Positions 53,307 to 61,207 of a stretch of DNA of 64,000 bases are shown here, in pieces. The first letter of the stretch is position 1. Each line of letters begins with the position of its first letter. The stretch is taken from positions 2,666,001 to 2,730,000 of the forward strand of contig OY829383.1 of the NCBI GenBank assembly GCA_963691835.1, in the 5' to 3' direction. A program made the position numbers and the translations under genes. The stretch is from G963691835 sp963691835 (GTDB taxonomy: Bacteria > Pseudomonadota > Alphaproteobacteria > Thalassobaculales > Thalassobaculaceae). The notes beneath the pieces are model-generated. The model did no database searches. It was not told the origin of the DNA and saw only the letters and a list, made by a program, of their open reading frames with translations.

Positions 53307-56300
53307 GGTGTGTCGATCTCCTTCCACGTTTCCCGAAACTCCGTCAGGGTCGGAGCCAGAAGTTCGGTGGTGATGCCGGCCAGCATGTCGTCGCCCTCGT
53401 CGATGTAGTCCTGCAGGTCGCCGGCGATCCGGCCGAGCCGCTTCGCGCCAACGGACAGGGCGGCACCTTTCAGCATGTGGGCGATATCTCGTGCTTCCGT
53501 GGTGTTGCCGGCCGCCATTGCGGTCTCGATGCCGGAGATCCGCTCATCCCAAACCGCCGATGCGGAAGTGACGAAGGCCCGGGCCTCGCCATCGAAAGCG
53601 CCAAACATCTCGATGGTTGTGGCGGCGTCGAAGATGTCCGGATCCCACCGCTTTGCTTGGGGCTGTTGTGTGACCGTTTCTGCAGCCGGCTCCTTGGCCT
53701 CCTCTTCCGCAGCAGCCGGCCGGCGCAGCGCCAGGGCTTGCGGAAGATGCCGGGAGAGACACTCACCCAGATGTCTGCTGTCGATCGGCTTGGTAAGAAC
53801 GTCGTCCATGCCCGCTTCGAGGCACTTGTCGCGGGTGTCGGACAGCGCATCGGCCGTCAGTGCCAGAATGGGCAACCGGTCGAGACCGCCCTCCTGCTCC
53901 GAGGTGCGGATCGCCCGGGTCAATTCGAAGCCGTCCATGCGCGGCATGTTGAAGTCGGTCAGCAGCAGGCCATGACGATCGCGGTCAAAGCGCTCCAATG
54001 CCGCCTGTCCATCGTCCGCGATCTCACATGCGATCCCCATACGCCCCAAAAGCTGACGCGCGACGATCTGGTTTGTCTCGTTGTCCTCCGCGACCAGCAC
54101 GACCGCCCTTTCAGCCGCTGCGGCCTCAAGATCCGGGGCAGAGAACGCGAGGTCCTCGCGGACATCCGATCCTTCCATCGCAACCGGCTCAAGCCCGAGC
54201 GCCACTGCCGCCGCCGACCATAGTCCGCGCCGGTTCAACGGTTTGGAGAGGGTGCCGTGGGATTTGGCCTTAAGCGCTCGGTCCAATCCCATGATCGTGG
54301 GCCGTCGTGCCGTCAGAAACACGGTGGTCGACAGCGTTGCCAGGTCTTCGGCCGTTGGAGAGACCGTATCCAGATCAACGATGATCAGATGCGGGTCCCC
54401 GCCGTTGGTCCGGGCATCCGCCACGGCCAGGGTTTCAGCCGTTTCCACATCTGCGACACCGACGAACCCAAGATAGCCGCTGGCGACACGAACTTCGGTC
54501 TCGCCAAGGCCGACCAACGAGACCTTGAGGCCGTCCAGAGGATCCGGGTAGGTGGGGGCTGTGTCGCCTTGAGCTTCCAGAGGAAGCTCGAACCAGAACG
54601 TGGAGCCGTGTCCGGGCTCGCTGTCGACACCGATCCGTCCATCCATCAACTCGGTCAGGCGCTGGCAGATCGACAGACCGAGTCCTGTTCCACCGAAGCG
54701 CCGGGAGGTCGACGTATCTGCCTGGACGAAGGCCTGAAACAGTTTCCCGCGCTGCTCTTCTGTCAGGCCGATACCCGTATCCGTGATCTCGAGGCGAATG
54801 ATGCCGGGCGATGGTTCCCGAACGGTAATGGTCACACCACCGTCTTCGGTGAACTTGATCCCGTTGCCGCCCAGATTCAGAAGGATTTGCCGGATACGGG
54901 TCGGATCGCCCAGGCGACCGTCGATCACTTCGGGAGCGATATCGACAACCAGGTCGAGGCCCGCCTCGTGGGCCCGCGCCGCCAGCAACTCTGCGACGCC
55001 ATCGACCACTTCTGTCAGAGACAACTCGATCTTCTCGATGTCGAGCTTTCCAGCCTCGATCTTCGAGAAGTCCAGGATATCATTGATGATGGTCAGCAGC
55101 GCATCGCCCGACTGACGGATGATCCGGGTCATCCGCGCCTGCTCTCCTGTCAGGCGTGTAAGCCCTAGGAGCTCGGCCATGGACATGACCCCGTTCAGAC
55201 ATGACCCCGTTCATCGGTGTCCGGATCTCATGGCTCATGGTCGCAAGGAACGTTGATTTCGCCTGGGTCGCGGCCTCTGCGATCTCCTTGGCTTCAAGAA
55301 GTTCCGCCTCCGCCTTTTGGCGGCTGGCCACCTCGATCCGTAGCTTCGCCGCGTAGAAGGTCACGACCCCGAGAACCACGATGGCGAGAAACAGAAGAAG
55401 GAGGTTCCGTATCAGCGTCGCGACCGCGTCGGCCAGAACCACGTCCAGATCGCGGGCCAGATAGACCCGGAGCGGCAGCGCTGTCCGAGGGTCGAGGTCT
55501 GTGCGGGCCACAAGGAAGCGTTTGCCGTCTGTTTCCAACATCTCGACTTCGGAGGGCTCCGGTGTCGCCGTGATGATGACCTGCTCCAGCCGACCCGTTT
55601 CGTTGAAGGAATCCAGTCCGTTGTTACGGTTGGGCGTTGCACTGGACCCCGTGTCGGCCAAATCAGGGTGCCCGAGCATCTGGCTCCCGAAGTCGGTGGC
55701 GAACACCACATCCTCCCGGATCGCCAACTGGTCCAGTGTGTCCAGAAGGACCTGGGACAGGGAGGCGAGTGACAGGTCGATCCCGATGATCGCCACGACG
55801 GCGCCGCTCTGGTCTCGGACGGCCTTGGCCAGCGTGATGCCAAGTTGTCCGGTAGACGCAAAGGTGTAGGGGTCGGTCCAGACCGGATGCTCCGCGTCCA
55901 AGGCCTTCTTGTACCATGGCCGCTCCCTCGGGTCGTAGTCGGAGGGGAGTGTCGGCAGCCGCTCCCACCGGCCCGCACTTCCGGCGCGCACGGACCACAC
56001 CCCTTTGCGGTCCGTCTCTGGCGTGTCGATCGCGCGCCGCAACGTGCCGTCAATCCGCTTCGCTCCGCCGAAATACTCGATGAGCGCTTGGGGGACGATG
56101 TCCTGCGCATGATAGAAGCGTCCGTCCGGGTAGCCGACAAACGCGCCGTTGACTTCAGGGTTGCCCTCGACGGCGCCTGTTACCGCCGCGAAGAAGACTC
56201 GCTCTGTCTCAGACCGGTCCAGATCCCAGGGATCCGCGGCCTCGAATGACCGAATGATCTCAAAGCCTGGTCCGAACAGGACATCCAGGCTCCTCGCAAA

Positions 56301-56552
56301 TGTCGTCTTTGCGCGATCCAGATCGTCCCGCGCCGTGTCGATGAGACGGTCTCGCTGTTCAATGAAAACGGAGTACGAAACGCCGGAGCCGAGCAGGACG
56401 ATTGCCGCGAGGATCAAAAGCGTCACAAGGTTTCGCCGCCAGCCGGAATTGGCTGCCGGTTGCCCTGCGGTCACTGGCGTTGATGCTTGATCCGCCAACA
56501 CTGCCCCCAAAAGGCGAAAGCGCCTGGAACCACGGTTCCAGTCCTCTATCAA
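53303..56552 (-). pseudogene. Hybrid sensor histidine kinase interrupted by a 16-bp tandem duplication
   Basis: The two open frames (55080-56552 and 53303-55186) together encode about 1077 residues if the duplication is removed. Order: TM helix (LVTLLILAAIVLLGSGVSYS), extracytoplasmic dCache-like domain, TM helix (~370-390), HisKA with H441 in MSHEIRTPMNGVM, HATPase (VQADTSTSRRFGGTGLGLSI), a degenerate receiver, a full receiver (VLVAEDNETNQIVARQLLGR, LLLTDFNMPRMDGFELTRAI) and an HPt domain (ARDIAHMLKGAALSVGAKRL). The break falls immediately after the phospho-His motif, so the first part lacks its ATPase. Start is unclear (TTG at 56552; TTG at 56498 with GGGGG upstream is likelier). The receiver gene 52881-53306 overlaps its stop. 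Confidence 0.9.
55182..55213 (-). repeat. Perfect 16-bp tandem duplication causing a frameshift
   Basis: GACATGACCCCGTTCA occurs twice in direct succession (55182-55197 and 55198-55213). Deleting one copy restores T-P-M-N-G-V-M-S-M-A-E-L across the join, the consensus continuation of the kinase H-box. Because 16 is not a multiple of 3, the duplication shifts the frame. Confidence 0.95.
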
Positions 56553-56685
56553 TTTGATCTATATGCTGTCGAAACTAATAGAAAGCAATTTTCGGTGGAG
56601 CGTTTTTTAGTCGGGGAGAGACTTCCTTATCCAAGAACCTGAATGAGTTTTTATGTATGCAGAATGAAGGCGCGGAGGGCGCAAG

Positions 56686-56712
56686 AAAAACCCGGGGTTC
56701 TGGGCCCCGGGT
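56686..56712 (-). terminator. Rho-independent terminator after pirin
   Basis: Stem ACCCGGGG/CCCCGGGT (56690-56697 with 56705-56712), 7-nt loop, followed on the minus strand by five T residues (56686-56690). It lies 30 bp after the pirin stop. Confidence 0.85.
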
Positions 56713-56741
56713 CTCGGTCTTGGGTTGGTTGAAAAGGTTTC

Positions 56742-57446
56742 TTAGGGGACATCGACCATGATGATCTCGGTGTCCTCGAGAGCCTTCACAACGAGTGCCT
56801 CTTCCTCAGTGACGGCGAGGCCGTCTCTTGGGTTGAGCACTTCGCCGTTGATCTCGACCTTGCCAACGGTCGGCACCAGATAGGCTTTGCGGTCCCGGCC
56901 GATCGTGTAGGTCACCTCGTCCCCGGCATTAAGCTTCGCCCCGAGCACGGCAGCGTCCTGGTTGATTGGCAAAGCGTCCGCTGCGGTCTCGCCGGTCGTG
57001 CGGCCGGATGCGAGGGTCCGGAAGCCGTCCGTCCGCTCTTTCGGGAACTCCTTGGCGCCCCAGCCCGGTGCGTGCCCGGACCGGTCCGGCAGGATCCAGA
57101 TTTGGAAGATCTGGGTCTCACCCGGCTCCAAATTGTACTCAGCGTGGACGATACCCGTTCCGGCATGCATCACCTGGACGTCGCCCGCGACGGTGCGGCC
57201 TTCGTTGCCCAGGATGTCCTTGTGGGTGATTGCCCCCTTCCGGACATAGGTGATGATTTCCATGTCGTTGTGCGGATGCGGGTCGAAACCGGCGCCCGCC
57301 TTGATGGTATCGTCGTTCCAGACCCGGAGCACCCCGACACCCATACGGTTGGGGTCGTGATAGTGACCGAAGCTGAAGTGATGCTTGGCGTTGAGCCAGT
57401 CGTTCTGGAACGCGCCAAGGCTGTCGAAGCTGCGTTTCTCGATCAT
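56742..57446 (-). CDS. Pirin family protein (cupin)
   Basis: 234 residues. DDTIKAGAGFDPHPHNDMEI and VMHAGTGIVHAEYNLEPGET carry the two His-rich metal sites of the first cupin (HPHNDME and HAGTGIVHAE, normally three His and a Glu). Some bacterial pirins are quercetinases. The ATG at 57446 follows AAAGG; 69 further upstream codons are open but are not family sequence. Divergent from the LysR gene. Confidence 0.92.
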   Translation of the reverse strand: MIEKRSFDSLGAFQNDWLNAKHHFSFGHYHDPNRMGVGVLRVWNDDTIKAGAGFDPHPHNDMEIITYVRKGAITHKDILGNEGRTVAGDVQVMHAGTGIVHAEYNLEPGETQIFQIWILPDRSGHAPGWGAKEFPKERTDGFRTLASGRTTGETAADALPINQDAAVLGAKLNAGDEVTYTIGRDRKAYLVPTVGKVEINGEVLNPRDGLAVTEEEALVVKALEDTEIIMVDVP

Positions 57447-57614
57447 CCTTTCGTCCTCTTCTTGAATTCCGGTTGTCGGCCGGCATGGTGTCGGTCGGCA
57501 GGGGATCACCCTCTTTGCGATCCCTCCGGCCCGTTGCTGAAAGAGATATCGGTATTGCTTCTGAATTGACAATCCGGCAAAAATTCTCAAGTCTGTTTCC
57601 AGGAGGAAACATAC

Positions 57615-58547
57615 ATGCTGGATAATGTGGCGGGCCTGGCGATCTTCGCTCATGTGGTGGAATGCGAGAGTTTCTCGAGGGCGGCAGAGCGTCTGGGGCT
57701 CTCGAAATCCGCCGTCTCCAAGCAGATTGTTGCGCTGGAGAACCGCCTCGGGACCCGATTGCTGAACCGAACGACACGCCGTCTCAGCCTGACGGAAGCG
57801 GGCGCTCGGCTCTATGAACGCAGCCAGAGGATCGTTCAGGAAGTGGAGGCGGTCGAACTGGAAGCCGGACAGCTACAGTCTCACCCGACGGGGCGTCTGC
57901 GGGTCAGCGTCGGCATGTCCTTCGGTCACCTGCATCTGGCGCCGCTTCTGCCGGCGTTCTCACGCTCCTACCCGGATCTCTCGATCGAACTGCTGCTGAA
58001 CGACCGCATGGTGAACCTTGTGGACGAGGGGTACGACGTCGCCCTCCGGATCGGTGAGCTGCCTGACTCTTCGATCGTTGCCCGGAAGCTCTCACCGGTC
58101 CGCCGTCAGATGGTCGCCTCTCCTGACTATCTGGCGGCACGAGGAACGCCGTCGACACCTGCCGATCTCGCCGCTCATGACTGTCTGACTTACAGCTACG
58201 TGGATTCGGGCACTGGTTGGCAGATCACCGGGGCTGACGGGGCCTCCAGAAAGATATCGATCACGCCGAAGCTGATCGCCAACAACGGGGATGCACTGCT
58301 CCGGGCGGCCGAGAACGGGATGGGCGTGATCATGCTGCCAAGCTTCATGCTTAAGGACGCATTCGAGGCGGGAAGCCTGGTCGAGGTCCTCCCGAAAAAC
58401 CGGCCCACAGACACCGCTTTGTATGCGGTGTACCCCCACAGCCGGAATCTTTCCGTAAAGGTCAGGGTATTCGTGGACTTCCTCGCGTCACACTTTACCG
58501 CGACGCCCCACTGGGACGATTGGGCGGCGGCGGGCCGTTCCGAGTAA
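57615..58547 (+). CDS. LysR-family regulator adjacent to pirin
   Basis: 310 residues. VVECESFSRAAERLGLSKSA, VSKQIVALENRLGTRLLNRT and TRRLSLTEAGARLYERSQRI form the winged helix-turn-helix; an effector domain follows from ~90. The ATG at 57615 has a perfect AGGAGG. It diverges from pirin, with 168 bp between starts, so it probably controls pirin; this is the classic genomic arrangement for such pairs. Its 3' part is overlapped by an antisense ORF. Confidence 0.92.
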   Translation: MLDNVAGLAIFAHVVECESFSRAAERLGLSKSAVSKQIVALENRLGTRLLNRTTRRLSLTEAGARLYERSQRIVQEVEAVELEAGQLQSHPTGRLRVSVGMSFGHLHLAPLLPAFSRSYPDLSIELLLNDRMVNLVDEGYDVALRIGELPDSSIVARKLSPVRRQMVASPDYLAARGTPSTPADLAAHDCLTYSYVDSGTGWQITGADGASRKISITPKLIANNGDALLRAAENGMGVIMLPSFMLKDAFEAGSLVEVLPKNRPTDTALYAVYPHSRNLSVKVRVFVDFLASHFTATPHWDDWAAAGRSE

Positions 58548-58918
58548 GCCGCGCCCGTGACGGCGACCGCGTCGTGATCCTCGAACACCAGGGCCGAGAT
58601 GTCGTCCTCAACGAACTTGGTCGCGTGAGACGCCGATAGGAATGTGATTGACCGCCACATGCGGCCGTCGAACCGCTCCAACTCAAGCGGACGGCGAATG
58701 CGGCGGATCTGGTCGATCAGCGCGCATAGGGATACCGGGCTTGCCGCCCATTGGTCGTAGGCTGCGTGAACGATGGTTTCATCCCACCGGATGCGCACAT
58801 AGCCGTACTCCGACCAGGCCTTCTTCATCAGCCTGCGGGCTTTGCCCCGTTGTTTCAGAACAGGGGCGGTCGACCGCACCTGACCACCGGCATCAATCCA
58901 GAATTCCTCGATTTCCAC
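58196..58918 (-). CDS. Uncharacterised ORF, antisense overlap with the LysR gene
   Basis: 240 residues. The first ~123 (MEIEEFWIDAGGQVRSTAPV, then IRWDETIVHAAYDQWAASPV and SITFLSASHATKFVEDDISA) look like a real globular protein and lie outside the LysR gene. The remaining ~117 are read antisense through the LysR 3' end, are Ser/Ala/Thr-rich and look non-natural. Either the stop codon was lost or the gene simply ends late. No family recognised. Only the 58548-58918 part is well supported. Confidence 0.5.
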   Translation of the reverse strand: MEIEEFWIDAGGQVRSTAPVLKQRGKARRLMKKAWSEYGYVRIRWDETIVHAAYDQWAASPVSLCALIDQIRRIRRPLELERFDGRMWRSITFLSASHATKFVEDDISALVFEDHDAVAVTGAAYSERPAAAQSSQWGVAVKCDARKSTNTLTFTERFRLWGYTAYKAVSVGRFFGRTSTRLPASNASLSMKLGSMITPIPFSAARSSASPLLAISFGVIDIFLEAPSAPVICQPVPEST

Positions 58919-59128
58919 GTGTCACCCGACCGCTCTTCCAGGACTGATGCGCCGCCGGTCCACTACATGCGACACCAATCCTGTCCCATTGCCCTCAGTT
59001 CAATGAGACAAGCGATGCATAAGGTTTCATCGCAACGCCTCATCCCCCTGACCAGCATTACAACAGCGTCCGGGCAGCGCGTCACGATTCACACGCCTTT
59101 TGGTATTATTTTACCATTGTTAACGAAT

Positions 59129-61207
59129 TCACGCGCTCTCCCGCCGCCAGGCCAGCAACGCCGCTCCCAGCACGAGCAGAAGGATGGCGAGTTCAGGGAG
59201 AAGCGGCGCCGTTGTCACTCCGGTCACCACATAATCACCGTTTTCCCGGAATCCGATCCAGTCACGGCCGACCGCGGCTCTGTCCGGGGCAACCCTCCGT
59301 ACCGAGGGAACACTGTCCGACGTCCGGAATATGCCGCCAGATGTGGCTTCAACCAAGCCGCTTAAAGGCTCGGCGCTGGACGTGATTTCCGCCCATTCCA
59401 AGGGGTTAAGGGCACCGACGGCGACAAGCCTTGTCAGCGTCCCATCCGTCAGGCGGTAGAGCCCTGGCATGCGGGCCTCAATGGTCGCGGATGCTTGACC
59501 CGGGCCGCTTTCGGTGAGGTCGACCGTTGCCGTCTCACCATCCGGGTAGGTGACGGTGACCGGATCGAAGGTCCCATCGAGAGCGCGCCTCAGGATATCG
59601 ATCCGGGCACCCGCAACCGAGGCCCGCAGATCGTTCTCCTCGAGATCAGGCTCCCGCATTAACCAATGCGCGGTCCGGCGCAGCATCTCCGCCTGCGGGC
59701 CGCCCCCTTCATAGCCGCGTTTCCACAGCCAGATGTGGTCGGACAGAAGATGCGCGACGCGGCCCTTCTCGACCCGGTCCAGAACCAGAAGCGGACGCTC
59801 CCCAATACCCGTCATGAGGACGGACCCGCGTTGGTGAACCGCCTCGATCTGGCGGAACCAGCGTCCCCAGTTCGGATCGTCTGACGCGCCAGGCAGGGTT
59901 GCGGTCACTGGATGTCTCAAACCGTCGTCGGTCGGGGTCGGGCGAAATCCCTGCTCTAGGACATTGCCGGTGGGTTGGTTCGGCAGAACGGCGCCGAGCG
60001 GCGTCCGGGCCAGGCTGAGACGGGTCGCGAAAGTCGGTCCGGAAGATTCGAGCAGAGCGCCGCCATTGCGGACGAACTCCGCGATGTTCGCGAGATAGGC
60101 GCGCGGCAGCAGGCCCCGGCGCCGGTAGCGGTCAAAGACCACAAGGTCGAACTCGTCCAGCTTTAACTCGAACAACTCCCGGGTCGGGAAGGCGATCAAG
60201 GACAGTTCCCGCGTTGGCGTTCCGTCCTGCTTCTCCGGCGGACGGAGAATGGTGAAATGAACCAGGTCGACCGACGGGTCGGCCTTCAGGAGATCCCGCC
60301 ACGTGCGCTCCCCCGCGTGAGGGGAGCCTGAGACCATCAGGACGCGGAGCCGGTCGCGCACGCCGTTGACCGCCAGCACGGCCCGGTTGTTGACGAGGCT
60401 CAGCTCGTTCTGGCCAGCCCCGGCTTCCAACTCGATGATCGTCTGACCGCCGTGAGTAATCTGGACCTCGATGGCGTGATCCCGGTTGGCGGGGGCAGAG
60501 ATATCGACCGGCTCTTCCCCGTCGATCGACAGGGACAGCGGGACCGGTGTGCCGTCCGCCAGGGCCGGGTCGAGCACCCTGACCTTCACCGTCACGGTCT
60601 TGTCGACCATGCCGTAGGTCGGCGCATGCTCGATCACCAGCCGGCGGTCCTGCTCATCCTCGCGTCCCGTCAGCATCACATGCACGGGCGCATCCGTCCC
60701 CAGGCGGGCCGCCAACGTATCCGCGTCATGGACCCTGCCGTCCGTTACGATGGCTATTCCCGCAAGGCGGCGTCTCGGCACGTCCGCCAGGGCTTCCAGC
60801 AACCGTTCGCCAAGGCGGGTGCCTTGTCCTTCCCCGACAAGGGCACCGGCGGAATTCCGCCCCACCCGGACGACCCGCGTCTCCAGGGCTTCAAGCCGTC
60901 CCATCCGCTCGACCAAGGCATCGGTTGCGTCACGGGTAACCTCCGTCCGGTCGCCGATCGACTGGCTGGGACTTTCATCCACCACGATCAACGCGATGTC
61001 GCTTCGCGGTTCCCGGTCCTCGGCGATGAGCGTTGGGTTCGCCAGGGCGCCGATCAGCACAGCGGCGCCGATCGCCCTCGGCCACGTTCCCCTGGCACCC
61101 CGCCAGAGCCCGAGCGCCGTCAACACGACCGCCAGTACGGCGGCGCCCGCGAGCCAGGGCCAATCGAAGACCGGTGCGAAGGTGATATCGATCGCGGACG
61201 GTATCAT
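59129..61207 (-). CDS. Large membrane protein with VWA-like and glutamine amidotransferase-like regions
   Basis: 692 residues. Two N-terminal membrane helices (WLAGAAVLAVVLTALGLW and AIGAAVLIGALANPTLI), then a VWA-like segment DIALIVVDESPSQS (D77-x-S79-x-S81), and a C-terminal helix LPELAILLLVLGAALLAW. The middle (FVRNGGALLESSGPTFATRL, VAHLLSDHIWLWKRGYEGGG) resembles the class I amidotransferase-like domain seen with DUF4159 operons. Start overlaps the DUF4159 stop as ATGA. Function unknown; membrane complex with its neighbour inferred. Confidence 0.83.
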   Translation of the reverse strand: MIPSAIDITFAPVFDWPWLAGAAVLAVVLTALGLWRGARGTWPRAIGAAVLIGALANPTLIAEDREPRSDIALIVVDESPSQSIGDRTEVTRDATDALVERMGRLEALETRVVRVGRNSAGALVGEGQGTRLGERLLEALADVPRRRLAGIAIVTDGRVHDADTLAARLGTDAPVHVMLTGREDEQDRRLVIEHAPTYGMVDKTVTVKVRVLDPALADGTPVPLSLSIDGEEPVDISAPANRDHAIEVQITHGGQTIIELEAGAGQNELSLVNNRAVLAVNGVRDRLRVLMVSGSPHAGERTWRDLLKADPSVDLVHFTILRPPEKQDGTPTRELSLIAFPTRELFELKLDEFDLVVFDRYRRRGLLPRAYLANIAEFVRNGGALLESSGPTFATRLSLARTPLGAVLPNQPTGNVLEQGFRPTPTDDGLRHPVTATLPGASDDPNWGRWFRQIEAVHQRGSVLMTGIGERPLLVLDRVEKGRVAHLLSDHIWLWKRGYEGGGPQAEMLRRTAHWLMREPDLEENDLRASVAGARIDILRRALDGTFDPVTVTYPDGETATVDLTESGPGQASATIEARMPGLYRLTDGTLTRLVAVGALNPLEWAEITSSAEPLSGLVEATSGGIFRTSDSVPSVRRVAPDRAAVGRDWIGFRENGDYVVTGVTTAPLLPELAILLLVLGAALLAWRRESA

